A stretch of 64,000 bases of DNA from Patiria miniata. Lineage: Eukaryota; Echinodermata; Asteroidea; Valvatida; Asterinidae. The stretch spans positions 1,860,001 through 1,924,000 of the forward strand of contig NW_024037074.1 of NCBI RefSeq assembly GCF_015706575.1. Reading direction: 5' to 3'. Position numbers and translations under genes: made by a program. Numbering within the stretch: the stretch's first letter is position 1; every line of letters begins with the position of its first letter. Below the pieces are notes generated by a model, which made no database searches, was not told where the DNA came from, and saw only the letters and a program-made list of their open reading frames with translations. Below, one piece after another: positions 34,424 through 46,280 of the stretch.

Positions 34424-36264
34424 CTGCATAGCGAGCACTGTATTGACTCAAACTGGGGTAGAAGCACATACTGTGGAGGCATGCAATCAAAGCGTGAGTC
34501 CATTTCCTACCCAGGCTGCTAAAGATTTCACCTATCGTTTTTTTAGCGTTCGTTATTAATAAATGTGTTGAATCTAGTAACTGCTGTCACTGTCTCTTTA
34601 CTGCATTGTCCACTGACTCATTCAGTTTTCTTGCCTATAGATGGGGATATGTTTTCTCTAAACGGTGAGGATTACTGGTGACCAACTTAAAAATACTAGT
34701 TTCCTAATTCATGTAACTGGAGGAACATAGGGAGCAAATTGCTAGTTCAGGAATATTTTTCAAGCAAAATAATTAATTGAAATAAATCATATTACAGCCT
34801 AACATTGTACTGAATCATTTCTAAAAAGTCAAACAAACCCTTTTGAAATACTGTGTGCCTCAGTGTTTTATCAAAAGATATTTTGAACCTTTTTTTCTAA
34901 TGATAATGATTATTCAAATGCTTATGTATGTTTACTGTTTTCAGGCATGCAACTGGCATTTTAGGGGGAAAAAAGGAAACTCCAAAACCACACAAGACTT
35001 TGTATGGTATTTTCAATTTGTAATAGCATTCACGAAAAGTTAAAAACAAGGAAATCAGCAGATCCGAGGAAAAGTTGCATGCCTGAATTTTGACTTTAGT
35101 TTAATTTGGTTTTTCTTGATTTTGAATACCAAAATAAAATGTAAGACAAAGTAAAGTAATAAACTGCTGACACTTATTTAAATTCGGTCATTACTGTTAA
35201 GTAGCCTTCAACACTAACTTTTGTGTGATCGGTCACAGACAGTCAAAATTTCAATTCTTTTCCCCTGCCATGCCTTTTACACAGGCTAGTCACCAACAGT
35301 CAGATCTTGTTTAAAGGCACTGTGACAGTCCATTCCATCAACAGACAAAAGCAGGAGATTCAAAGGTGTTCAAGTTTTTTGTAAAAAACTGATGGAAATA
35401 CCAAAAAAATATTTAAATCAGAAATCATGATTTGGTTTTGACATTTATGCCCTCGCACTTACTACGTGGACAAGCCCAAAGCTTAGACTTGAGTAGGCCT
35501 ACTTGAGGCAACACTCACACTCAATTAATAAGCTAGTGAAAACACCATAATTCTTGTTACATGTAGATGGGTTTGCCTTCTCTGACCCCAAATTCTTTAA
35601 AAGATCAAGAAATGTCAAATGACACCAACAAATTGCCTATCAAAAAGAATCAACAATAAAAAGTAACACAAATTTGAAGTTATAACAAAAAAGGATTGAA
35701 AACGTTGAATGTATTTAAAAAGGGCCCTGGTGAACATGTTTTTCAAAGGAAGTGACAAAATTAAGTGGTTACTCACCATATGCATGCAAGTACATTACTT
35801 GTGTGGTCGTCCACATAAAAGACAACTGGTGCCAATGGTTTGGCTTTGCATGGTTTACCTAATAAGGGTGATGACCTGCTTGCAACAGCAGCAATACTAG
35901 CATCCAGTACAATTAATTGAAATAAAACAACGTAAAGGGCTGTGGCTTTCAGTGTGAACTTTTACCCAATTTTCTGTATGACTAAACAAATTAGCAAGGG
36001 ATTACTTTGAATTAATCTTAACCTAAAAAAACCTAATGAACTAGACCTTCAATCCAGCCATTGACTTGAAGTTGAAGGCAACTAACTGAGGTTAGAACTA
36101 GAATTGTGTGTCTAGAATGGGAGTGTACATGCCTGGCAAGGAGGGTTGATGCATGGCAGCTTTGATTGGAATAACATTTTGCACGTAGGACAGTATCGGT
36201 AAAGAAGGGATGTAATTATGGCAAGTGATGGCAATAGGCCTAGAGACATTAGACAACATGGCAA
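34424..36264. other. Intergenic, nothing recognised
   Basis: Contains the inverted partner (35,230-35,315) of the repeat at 21,615-21,700. No convincing gene. Confidence 0.4.
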
Positions 36265-36620
36265 GAATTATCACTTTAGGCAAGAATTAATTGGCACTTT
36301 AGGCGAGAATTGGCACTTGAGGCAAGAGTTAGCACTTTAGGCGAGAGATGGCACTTTAGGCGAGAGATGGCACTTGAGGCAAGAGATGGCACTTGAGGCT
36401 AGAGATGGCACTTTAGGCAAGAGATGGCACTTTAGACAAGGATTGGCACTTTAGGCAAGAATTAATTGGCACTTTAGGCAAGAATTAATTGGCACTTTTG
36501 GCAAGAAATAGTTGGCACTTTTGGCAAGAAATAGTTGGCACTTTAGGTAAGAATTAAGTGGCACTTTAGGCAAATATTGGCACTTTAGGCAAGAAAGTGG
36601 CAGGCAAGACAGGACAATTA
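36265..36620 (+). repeat. Minisatellite GGCACTTTAGGCAAGA
   Basis: About 17-18 units of 16-22 bp based on GGCACTTTAGGCAAGA with AATT or GATT linkers. Unit-to-unit changes are mostly A/G (GGCAAG, GGCGAG) and the length of the AATTAATT linker. Very purine-asymmetric. Confidence 0.9.
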
Positions 36621-36839
36621 ACATAAGGCAAGAAAGGGCAATTTTTGTTCACTATAGAATGTCAAGTGAGTACATGTACATGAATGTTACTTACAGAGCT
36701 GAGTTTTGAGGACAGACACCCACAGACAAGCTAAAAGGGGAACTAGATGTTAACTATTGGTGGAGTGAGTATTGGAGGCCTGTGGAATATTGAGATGCTA
36801 GCACAGCAAAGGACTCCAGATATCACTGATGATGGAACT

Positions 36840-37800
36840 GATGTCCTGCAGAAAAATCCTGTGCCAGACATCCAAGGCCTTTCAGACTCGGCAAGGATTG
36901 TGGCACTCAATACTTATGATGAGGTGCTACCGATCGGTAAAATGCTGAATTATCAAAAATTTCCTGCAATCTCCCCAAAGAACCATGCGCCTTGTGTTCA
37001 TGGAGTCCAGCGCTAAGATCCTCACCGATGTACCCAATGCAGACCTTTCTGTATTCACAGGTGTTACATCAGGTTAGGTCTCAGAGTCTTACTCATCCTT
37101 GTAGGCTATTGCAGATCATGTTAGGCATGGAAAACCTAGATGCCAGTGTCATTCAGGAAGGACTAAATGCAATAAGAGCTGCCTATGAAGGGAAGTGTAA
37201 TGGACCAGATGAACCTGATGGGTAGACTTTGAGTATACGAAACACTTTAGTCAGTGAAAGACTTCGGATCAAGTGTCTCAACTTGATGTACCCCAAATCG
37301 GTCGTGTTGGATTGTTGCCTTGACATAGCAAAGTTGTCGCAGCAAAGGATCGTGGTCAATGATGAAGGATTGCCAGACAAGGGTGCCAATGACTGATGAA
37401 TAGATCCCAGGGCACTGGACAGATTGATTGTGGAGATGCCTATCAATGTGTGGCTCTCTGATAGACAAAAGGGCTGAGAATACTGCCAGACTGCCTGGAG
37501 GCCTCAATATCCAGGAAGAAGATTCGATCCAAGGTGAGCCAGATGCTGCTGTGTGTGAACCAGCTGAAGTGTCTCAGGAACTGCTGGAGGTACTGTGCTG
37601 TGTGATAAAATGATGAAAGTGTCATCCACAAACTGAAGATAACTGTTGCTCTCAAATCCACGAAAGCTGTACAGAACTATATGATGATATTGGCCAGAAC
37701 TGGAGATGGGGTTAATCCTGTGGAAGTTCCAGCTGACTGCTTGAAGAATTGACCTGTCCACTGGATGAAGGACGGCAGGATGTAGATGGGTAGGAGATCA
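36840..37800 (-). mobile_element. Broken Penelope-like element, left copy
   Basis: Minus-strand reading gives, in order, an RT catalytic block (LQFVDDTFIILSHS), a VYQRATHIDRHLHNQS block matching VYRKPTHTDRYLHxxS of Penelope-like RTs, then toward 36,850 a GIY-YIG-like stretch (IGYIGEDLSAGLHEHKAHG). It is in many pieces and non-functional. The order and both domains support Penelope and not a LINE or LTR element. Confidence 0.65.
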
Positions 37801-37964
37801 CAAACCTAATCCAGAGAGAGGGTTTCACACTCACACAGCTTGTCTTCATGAAGGTTTCCTGACCGAGACCTTGAGACATGCCTCACCCATGGGATTGGTG
37901 ATGAATACCTGGAGTCTCCACTGAAGCTGCACATGGCTTTGTTGGGATCACAAGTAAAGGTTTT

Positions 37965-38062
37965 CGCAGCAGCAGCAGCAGCGCAGCGCAGCGCAGTGCA
38001 GCAGCAGCAGCATGATGATGATGGTGATGGTGGTGGTGAGGGTGAGGGGGGTGGTGGCGGCC
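37965..38062 (+). repeat. (CAG)n and (GRTGGT)n simple repeats
   Basis: CAGCAG/CGCAG units followed by GATGATGGTGATGGTGGTGG, lying between the two inverted Penelope copies. Confidence 0.9.
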
Positions 38063-38109
38063 GCCAGTGGGGGTGATGGGGATGGTGAGGGTGATGATCC
38101 CAATGACAC

Positions 38110-39270
38110 CATGAGCGCAACCTCACAGTGTTCCCAAGGACACCATGGTCAACCCCGATGAAGGCTACCAGATATTCACTGCCATCCCCACAGGCTACTC
38201 ATGCCTCGGTGCCAAGGGGGACTCCGACTTGACTACGCCCTGCAGAAATATGAAGCCCCACACTCCAAACCAGGTTCATGATCTGCGACCCACCTACATC
38301 CTGCTGTCTTTCTTCCAATGAACAGCCAGTTGTCCAAGCAGCCTTCTGGAACTTCCACAGGATCAACTCTATCCCCAGTTTTAGTCAATGCCTTCATATA
38401 GGAGTACTGCCTTCGTAGATCTGAGACCAAGAGTTTGTCTTCAGTACATGGATGAGACTCTCATCACTTCATCATACAGCATGGGACCTCCAGCAGGTCC
38501 TGAAAGACTTCAACTGGATTTACAGCAGCATCTGGCGCAGTGAGGATCAGGCGCCTTGAATCTCATCCCCGGATGCTAAGGTCTGAAAACAGTCTGACAA
38601 CACCCTCGACCCCTGAGTCTATTAGAGATGACCGACAGACACTGACTGGCAACATCGACAACCAATCCTTCCTGCACCCGGAAATCCAAACACCAGTCAA
38701 AGAGCAACCTTGTCCGGGAAGCCTGCATCAGCAACCGCAATCCTGGCCGGCAACAACTTTACCATATCAAGACAGCACTACAACACAACAGATTCAAGGC
38801 TCATCCAGTCAAGACGCAAGATCCAAAGTCTTTCACCTACCAAAGGGTCCCCTACACCCAAGGTCGAACCCACTAGGCTCACCCCGCCTATTACACAGCC
38901 CAACACAGGCAGTTCTCATCACATCCAGTACTTCCTAAATGACAAAGGTATCCGGGCTTTCCACACCCACAAGATCCACAATAGCCCACAGGACAAGCAA
39001 GCCTCCAAGACCGAACCTGATGCATCCCCTGCGAATGCAGAAGGTGTACACTGGGTACACCAGCAAGAGAACTCAACGCCAGACAGCACAAACACAGAGC
39101 ACATGGCAGATGGGGAGAATTACAGGAAATCAATGAACACCCAGCACTCACCAAAAGGGACACCATCATCATGAGTATCAAGCAGCTACATCCATGCTCT
39201 GTCCGTCTAGCAATGAAGGTCAGCAAACAGACGATAGCTCTGCAAAACTTCAGCATCACCATCAGAGACA
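38110..39270 (+). mobile_element. Broken Penelope-like element, right copy
   Basis: Plus strand in order: RT block (LQYMDETLITSS), DNQSFLHPEIQTPV, LQHNRFKAHQVKTQDPKSF-like text (the left copy has IQHDRFGVHQVETLDPKSF), and a C-terminal GIY-YIG-like region (CIPCECRRCTLGTPARELNA then HKHRAHGRWGELQE). It is the same family as the left copy, head to head with it. Broken. Confidence 0.7.
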
Positions 39271-41886
39271 TCTGTTACCCTCTACATGTACGTAGTAGCT
39301 CAACATCCACAGACCTCCAATTGCCTTCCTCCTCCAATTTCTTAGACCTCCTCCTCCAATGTCTTCTAAGGATGTGACGTTTCATTTTGTAAATGTTTAG
39401 CAAACATTTAAAGAACCATCTCAATGTTGAGCCCTTTCACAAAGACTGACGACTGCCCATTGTGCAGACCAACATGATCGACACAACAAATAATAAATGA
39501 GTAACATAATAAAAAGAGGGCTGTCATTGAAAACAATAAAAAGATGAGCACGTAGCCTGAAAGTAATCTAGTACTGCAGTTCTCCTTAGCTTTTAGCAAA
39601 TTGAATAGGTTTGGATTATTTTTGTTATGCATGCTCAACTCAAAGGAAGATAGCGGAAAATAGGTTCCTGTTTTTAAAATTTGAGTTTTGTTAAAACTTT
39701 TGGAAAAATACGATTTAGAATTTTGTTTATTATTTTAAATGTTTAAATGTGTAAATGTCACATCCATAATTTCCTCACTCCACCAATACATAGTTCCCCT
39801 TTTGCCTGTGGATTTCAGTTTAATGTTTACACTCAGCCTGCAGAGGACAAAAATACTTTTTGATATCAGATTATATATATTTATTGAATTTGTTAAAAGC
39901 ACAAGTAAATTAATATGCACAGTTTAAGTAGCTAAATTAAATTTATGATATACATCTTTTTTCAAAGTGGATTTTTGTTAATTTTCACCTACTGCTTCTA
40001 ATTGTTTCAGCTTCTTTTCAAAACAATTAAATGTACCCACTGACACCCTATAGTGAACATAGTTAAACAGTACAACTGCCAATGCATCAACCTTACGCTA
40101 GAATCATTCGTGGGTTTATCTCTATCCTAAATGCTGGAGATAGTTTATCATGAATTTCTTCCCGCATGTACACTCCCAGCAAGTTTTTATTAAAAAGGGG
40201 CCTATGGGTCATTCTTCAGTATCAAGTGTCTACTTTCATGTCCCGACACTTTAAGGCACTATAATTCGAAAAAATATAGAATGAAAATTAGATTTTTGAG
40301 CAGTGAAATTAACTTTAACACGACTCCTATTATGTGCAGTGTTAAAAACTCTTTAACATAATGGACAAGATGCTCATTCTTTACAATACTCCCTCAAAAC
40401 CCCCTCAAAATGCATGTCCCCGTGTATTTCTCAATATGTACCTACTGCCATAATTTGTAAAGTAAACAACTTGAAAAGGTAATTATACCTCCAAAAGCCA
40501 AGTAATATAATAATTGTCATTTCCGTCACAAAAGGTGTGACGGATATGACTTTTGCATTCTTTTCACAATCAATATTTCTTTGGGTCCTATTGAAAATAA
40601 AGGAACCCAGCATTAATTATTTCCTGTAGAAAACTACTTCACATCACCACTCCAATACAATAGAGACTAAAATAACAGAGAGAGAGATATGTTGCAAGGA
40701 TGAATGAAGTCCCTGAAAGCCATCAGCCCTGTTTTTGGTACATAATAATTGTCAATTATCAGATTGATCTTCGATCAGGCCAATTAAATATGTTGAACAC
40801 TTCAAGTTATTCAACATGGGAAAATGCACATGACGAACGTGAGAAACCACTAGCTTAACTGTCACTTCCTTAACATGCTCAAAATCCAAAATGTTTAAAT
40901 AGGATTATGTGAAAATTTTAGATCTACGGTTTACGGAAAATTGTACGTTGATTCGATTGCAAACCCCGCGCTTTGTGAATGCACATCGCCATGATCGCAA
41001 CCTTGGTAATACGATTCTGTCCCTGTTAAATACTCACGACCAGGCCATGAACTTCTTGCAGTTTTTCAGGGGTTAAGAAAATCGAGTTGACGGCGGACGT
41101 ACTGAACCAAGTACCTCACAAATTAGCAGAGAAACAACCATGAAAACATCCGGAGAAAGTGACCCAACATGGCGACGACACTTGCGAGAAGGGCTTGAGT
41201 ACAGGGTCTTTTCATTGTGACATGTGCATGCAGCACTGACATGACAACAAACCACCACGTGTGAATTGCAATCATTCATTTTGCACCTGTCAGTGTCACA
41301 AAACAACACCACCTGTATGCGCCCTCACGTGAGCAATACGTCATACCTTGGGAATTTTCGTAAACATTGGTTTCGTTTGAAAGATTTAGCTTTGACTTCC
41401 AGCGATGTTATTTTGTCACTTTCGGGATATACTGGTATCGGTCTTTGTTTTGCTTTGAACATTTCTTGCTGTTGACAGCCCAAATGTTATGACTTGCTTG
41501 TATCGGACATGTCATTAGTTGTGGAAATGATTACGACACCGATCCGAAGCTAGTCCGAAATTTCAAAAACACCACTCTCAAAGATTTGTTTAGAGGGCGC
41601 TGTTAAAGTTACCGGTAGAAACTTTTTAACATAGACTTGGTGGCAAGATTACCCCCAGAGAGATTGACCCCTGATACCAAAAATGCTACCTCAAAATGAA
41701 AAAAGTAGAACAAAGTTCCTTTAGAACGGTGTAAAGATTATGTACATGTATGTATGTTTTTGTGTTTAAGTATATGTATAATATCCTGGGTCCATTATTT
41801 TTTTACCAAATTGTGGTAAACGCAAGAAATTTGGCCTACAGAACCGAAATGGGCCGAGTCATTTGAGGGAACTCACCCTCAGATGT
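39271..41886. other. Intergenic, mostly unrecognised
   Basis: AT-rich to about 40,900. A CpG-containing stretch at 40,920-41,620 includes CCAACATGGCGACGAC (41,164-41,179), resembling a YY1-type motif around a start codon. No ORF there extends beyond a few tens of codons, so at most it is a promoter or first exon. Confidence 0.35.
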
Positions 41887-42490
41887 GGTTCCACCAGTGG
41901 GGGGGGGGGGGGGGGGGGGGGCAGGGAGCACCCAAACGTTTGTTGAGACCCCCCCCATTAAAAAAAAGGAATTCCGTACAAAAAGACGGTAGCAAATGTT
42001 AGAATTAAGGTGATGTTACATTCGAACGGTCTCTCCCCCCCCCCCTTCCCCCTAAAAAAAAAACAGTTGTGAGCAGGGGCCATCAATTTTACACCAGGCA
42101 CGAATCTAGAGGGAGGGGGGTTGGGATAAAAAAAATAAAAAAAAGTAAAAAAAAAACATTATCATACAAATTCCTAAAAAATTATACTGGTATAATGTAC
42201 CCCTGTTCAAAATACGGCACACCAGTCTGTAATCTAGCGTTACTAATCGTCGAATTTGAACAGCGCCCCCTATTAAAATATGGAACCAGCCCCCCCCCCT
42301 AGTTTTTAATTTTACGGAGGCCAAATGTCTGGAAAAAAACACCTGTGTACATCGGATTTTTTGGCTGATGTAACACCCCCCCCCTGCGAAATTCCTGGAT
42401 CCGCCCCTGTACACTATTAGGAAATGTAGTGTGCATGATTGTAGGCTTTTATCGGCACTCCCCTGGGCACTCCCCATTGAATATATGTAC
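41887..42490. mobile_element. Decayed dispersed element, copy 2 (interrupted)
   Basis: Same landmarks as 15,905-16,165: GTGGTTCCACC then a G run, AACGGTCTC-CCCCTAAA, GATTGTAGGCTTTTATCGG. It is interrupted at 42,095-42,409 by a MITE, and comparison with copy 1 gives the empty site. Confidence 0.6.
42095..42409. mobile_element. hAT-type MITE, 315 bp
   Basis: Ends CAGGCACGAATCTAG and (reverse complement) CAGGGGCGGATCCAGG, the CAGGGGCGGATCC type common at hAT ends. Flanked by direct TACAC (42,090-42,094 and 42,410-42,414), a 5-bp target duplication as in the hAT5 group. Internally A- and C-run rich with no coding capacity. Confidence 0.65.
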
Positions 42491-43303
42491 AAGAAAAGGA
42501 AGATACTTAAATTTTTTAAGATATTTTAAATTTGGGTTTGAGTATCTTTCTTGAGTACTTTCCATTAGCCATGATATCTACTTGGAAACATTGGGATTCT
42601 GTAACCAAGAAATTAAGCGTGACACGATGAAATAAGCCAGAGGAAAAAAATGGTCAATCTTTCACACAGAATAATTTGACTGAAACAAGTAAATTGGCTC
42701 AGATCTACATGTATTGTATTTAATATAAAATTTGCCATTGAAAATACAATTTTATTAAAAGTTCAAAAGAGTTCATTTCTAACATCACGTTGCCAGAAAA
42801 CTAGAACATTTATAGAATAGAAAGTCTGATTCATTTTAAACACCGCATCCACTTTAATAATTTGCCATTGCAAATATAGTTTTTTGAAATATGAAAGAAG
42901 TGATTATTAATTTTTAAACCAAGAAGTGATTGTTAATTTTTAAACCAAGTCACAAAAATCCAAAATTTACAGCACAGTTTAATAACTATATGGTGTACAT
43001 GTATTATAAATGACAAACACAACTACATGTTCATTAAAGTAGGTGAATCCTATCCACATCATGTATGTTCATACCAACATCCATGACAGAAAACCTTATC
43101 GCATTTGCATAAATAATCTCAACAAGGCAAATTTGCACTTCACTGTAACACACATTGTTTTGATATTCCAATGTATTTCACTCTCGAAGGTTATACGAAA
43201 TGACAAAAACACTTCTAAAGTCTTTGGAAGATTTGGCAACTTAAAACAAAGGGAATAAAAATTCATCTTGATGTTTTATAATTACACATTGCACTCAGAT
43301 GAA
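42491..43303. other. Intergenic, nothing recognised
   Basis: AT-rich; contains a 24-bp direct duplication (AAGTGATTATTAATTTTTAA type, 42,898-42,945). Confidence 0.4.
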
Positions 43304-43305
43304 TA

Positions 43306-43495
43306 CAGTCGAGTCTCGTTTAAAATACAAACTCGTTCCGACCTAACCAAATTATTTGTTATATCAGAATTTTGTATTAAGAGGAACATCAGTCCCATTC
43401 ATTGTGTACATAAATGCACAGTCGGGACCAAGGCTTTATGTTTGTTATAACCAGAATTTTGTATTAACAGAGTTTGTACTAACGAGATTCGACTG
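43306..43495. mobile_element. pogo/Tigger-like MITE, 190 bp
   Basis: Terminal inverted repeats CAGTCGAGTCTCGTT and CAGTCGAATCTCGTT with TA on both sides (43,304-43,305 and 43,496-43,497). Internal ATCAGAATTTTGTATTAA occurs twice. Non-coding and non-autonomous. Confidence 0.8.
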
Positions 43496-43497
43496 TA

Positions 43498-43980
43498 CAT
43501 GCCTTTCATGATTGCATGTGCTGTCCAAATCTGGTCTCAGTTTATCATGATCATGACTAATCATGATCGTGACTAATCTGTGAATGTACATTGGTCCAGT
43601 AAATAATACTTTCAGGTACTGTTGTTCACAAAATTTTCACACAAAATTTGAGCCCTGCTAATGAACTCATTGCACACAGTAAGATGTGACAATAGCTTGT
43701 AGATTGACAACTAGTCTCTGTGGTTTCAGTAAAATATATAAAAAACATGTTTACATAATAAAATATGTATATTGCATTATTAATTTAGAGAGACAAAATT
43801 GCATCATGACAAGTTCCAATTTAAGAGTACTGATTTCAACAATGAATTTATTATTATTTTTTTTAAAATATAACACTGTCTCATTATTTTGTTACAATTG
43901 TTATATTATAATAATGCAATATATTTTATAATGCACTAATCGTCGGTTTCCCTTTTTGGTTTATTGGAACATTTGTTTGT
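43498..43980. other. AT-rich 3' flank, no gene seen
   Basis: Palindromic GATCATGATCATG words near 43,545-43,575, otherwise AT-rich. Probably the 3' UTR or downstream flank of the minus-strand gene ending at 43,981. Confidence 0.35.
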
Positions 43981-44115
43981 TTATTTGAACAATCCTTTGT
44001 ACTGATCCAGTGTAACCGGCACAAATTTGGACACCATGTATTGGTTCAGTTGAGCTTGCCATTTGGGGTCGAGATGCATGTTGAGAAGATGCCTGCTGAT
44101 AGATGTTTTGAGATT
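43981..44115 (-). CDS. Last exon, PhnD-like substrate-binding-fold protein
   Basis: The minus strand after TTTTTTTCTCATAG reads NLKTSISRHLLNMHLDPKWQ, then AQLNQYMVSKFVPVTLDQYK and GLFK with a TAA at 43,981-43,983. This matches the C-terminus of the PhnD-like family (consensus: ..LLxMHxDPxWxxxL..xxxxFxPVxxxDY). Counting from the upstream exon at 45,653, the splice phase is off by one unless a different acceptor or a small exon is used. I therefore trust the exon but not its exact left boundary. Confidence 0.7.
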   Translation of the reverse strand, partial: NLKTSISRHLLNMHLDPKWQAQLNQYMVSKFVPVTLDQYKGLFK

Positions 44116-44379
44116 CTATGAGAAAAAAAAAGACCAAAGAATATTCAACATGAGACGAGCAAAATGGTGATTAATCTAAACACAGACTCAAAACGGCAGG
44201 CTGTTGCAGGCCGTTTACTATGATGCAGGGTTCAACAATATTTAAATATCTACAAGCATACTAAATATCAGAATCATGAGGCCCTTGTATGTCCTCATGT
44301 ACACGTGTCAGGTCAGATCTTCTGTTTAAACAGTGGTCTGACTGTCTGAGGTACTTTCTTCTTCCACGCAACAAATATC

Positions 44380-44760
44380 CATCATAAGATGGAATTTTGC
44401 ATCGGGGTAATGTAAATCAAATTAGGTTTTGCCCTTCACCGACGTATAAACGGTTGGTATAAACGGTCAGTGTGTTACCTCCCGAGTGAAAGTTGGAAAA
44501 AATCACTCGGGTGGGACTCGAACCCAAGACCTCCTACTAGCTAGTGCAGATGTCTTACCACTCAACCACCGAGCTAAGGGAATCAGTTGGCTGGTTCGAA
44601 TCTGATGTACATAGCAGCAGGTATATCATTAACTATTCATAAGATGGAATTTTAGTTGGGGTTATGTAAATCAAGTTAGGTTTTGCCCCTCGCCAACGTT
44701 TTTTTTTCCAACTTTCACTCAGGAGGTAACACACTCATACAGTGTTTATACGTCAGTGTT
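44380..44760 (-). mobile_element. Foldback/tRNA-core element, diverged composite copy
   Basis: Left arm TTAGGTTTTGCCCTTCACCG begins at 44,422. A tRNA-like core on the minus strand spans about 44,514-44,575 (B box GGTTCGAGTCC, A box TGGTTGAGTGG). The motif CATAAGATGGAATTTT plus the arm start is repeated at 44,638-44,700, followed by the opposite arm (CAACTTTCACTCAGGAGG). Two partial copies appear to be overlaid. Confidence 0.6.
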
Positions 44761-44764
44761 TATA

Positions 44765-45072
44765 CGTTGGTTATTTGATTAGAGTTTTATTCAGCATGCA
44801 GAGTCCTGTGGTCAAAAGGTTCCTGTGTTTGACTCATGCACGATGTTATGTTGAGTCAATCTTGACAGGGGACACGGTGCTGGTGTTCTTGGGCAAGATA
44901 CATTACTACAATTGCCTCCATTGAGTACATGTGGGGGGGGGTGCAGACCAGATAGGGCTGATCTCGAGCTTATAGCAGGAAAGTGTTCTCATGGCCTGAT
45001 GAACAGGGGTAATAAGTGTGAGCAATCTGAGAGTGTTGTATAAGAGTGCTATATGAACACTGCACTATGATC
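44765..45072 (+). mobile_element. tRNA-derived SINE
   Basis: A degenerate tRNA-like head (GTGGTCAAAAGG, then TGTTTGACTCATG in place of a B box) is followed by a body with CTTGGGCAAGATAC and CTTATAGCAGGAAAGTG. The end, AAGAGTGCTATATGAACACTG, is typical of invertebrate SINE tails derived from LINE 3' ends. A G10 run interrupts it near 44,932. Confidence 0.6.
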
Positions 45073-45160
45073 ATCAAATATCTTAACATCAGCACAAGGT
45101 GTTGGGCGACAATGCGTTCAAGAGTTCCACCTAAACCTTTTCTTAAGAGGGATTACTGGG

Positions 45161-45622
45161 CAGTGTTGTAGGACTCGAGTCTAGGACTCGGACTTGAGTT
45201 GGACTCTAGTCACATTGGAAAATGACTCGGACTTGACCATGACTCCTCGAACTCGATGACTCTCGACTTGAGTCACGTAATTTCATCAAAAGTAAAAACC
45301 TAACGTAGGTATGGGAAAGGATCATTGAGGAATACTGTTTGGATGACAAAACATGGAGGGAAGGGTTGGAGGAAGATTTTTTAGGAATGGGAATTAAAAG
45401 GAAAACACATTTTGGCTCTAAACAACATGTACAACCACAACTATATACACTGGGATTTACTTAAAAGACAGAATGGAGGATTAAAAAATAATTTTTAAAA
45501 ACGATTAGTTCGGTGAACAACTAAGAACAAGTGACTTGTGACTCGGACTTGGACTCGAGGCTTGTGACTCGAGACTTGGACTTGGACTCGGACTCGACGT
45601 TGGTAACTCGACTACAACACTG
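45161..45622. mobile_element. hAT-like MITE, 462 bp, with GACTCGGACTTG repeats
   Basis: Ends CAGTGTTGTAGGACTCGAG and (reverse complement) CAGTGTTGTAGTCGAG. Just inside each end are subterminal GACTCGGACTTG repeats. Flanking 8-mers TTACTGGG and GTACTTAG agree at 5 of 8 positions, a decayed target duplication. No intact ORF. Confidence 0.65.
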
Positions 45623-45652
45623 GTACTTAGTGACAGAGTCCACTGTACCTAC

Positions 45653-45832
45653 CAGGTAATTCTGAGTTGACCACCCCAGGGTAGACAGGCAAAGGCCCCC
45701 AAGAGGTGACGACATGAAGCTTGTCCCTCAGCTCAGGATGGCCCTTCATCTGTAAGGCTAGGGTGTTGGAGTCTATGCCTGTACCGTCTGTTGTCTTATT
45801 AAGGATCATCTGGATGGACTTCAGATGGGAAC
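45653..45832 (-). CDS. Exon, PhnD-like substrate-binding-fold protein
   Basis: A 180-nt exon between CCTGCCCAG and GTAGGTAC. It reads (G)SHLKSIQMILNKTTDGTG, then IDSNTLALQMKGHPELRDKL, then HVVTSWGPLPVYPGVVNSEL. In the bacterial PhnD/phosphonate-binding family this region carries tGSHxxSI, aaIDSxxL and the strand with sxgPxPxxPvV. All three are present, including the Ser and His of GSH that contact the phosphonate in characterised members (from family knowledge). The splice phase with the 46,281 exon is exact (G|GT). Confidence 0.8.
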
Positions 45833-45888
45833 CTGGGCAGGAAAAAAAAATTTTATGAGATGTAAATTATCCTTTTTTATATTTAATT

Positions 45889-46124
45889 TTTGTTTGCCCT
45901 TCGCTGACATATTTTGTAAACACTGTGCACTTAGTGTTGTCCGAAGGCTTAGGTGGGACTCAAGCTCAGTGGTCGAGTGGTAAATGCGTCTGCACTACGA
46001 AGCAGAAGGTTGGGGATTCGTGTCCAACCAGAAGTAAGCTTGTTGATTTTTGTTCTTGCAAACCCTCGGCCAAAACTCAATGTGTACAGTGTTTGTAAAA
46101 TACTTCAGGGAAGGGCAACAAAAA
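45889..46124 (+). mobile_element. Foldback element with tRNA-like core, plus-strand copy
   Basis: Outer arms TTTGCCCTTCGCTGACATATTTTGTAAACACTG-type (45,892) and its inverse (46,080-46,122, CAGTGTTTGTAAAATACTTC) flank a plus-strand core. A box is TGGTCGAGTGG (45,970-45,980), then CTGC/GCAG hairpin strands and a degenerate B box (GGATTCGTGTCC). It lies in the intron between two PhnD-like exons. Confidence 0.65.
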
Positions 46125-46280
46125 AAATACATATATGAAAAAGAAGATCAATAATTGTATGGATGAAATCGAATAAAGTTGATTCCTACTTTCTAATACA
46201 CAATTTCGAATTTCACAACTATAAACATAGAATTGAGATGCAGACCAATGCAAATGAGTCTTCACAGATGTTTGTCTTAC

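Noticed and set aside
37806-38126. Pro/Ser-rich 106-codon ORF
   Set aside because: Translation of the CAG and GATGGT simple repeats on the opposite strand.
41900-42060. G-quadruplex regulatory region
   Set aside because: The G and C homopolymers are shared with another copy of the same decayed element and look like slippage; nothing ties them to a gene.
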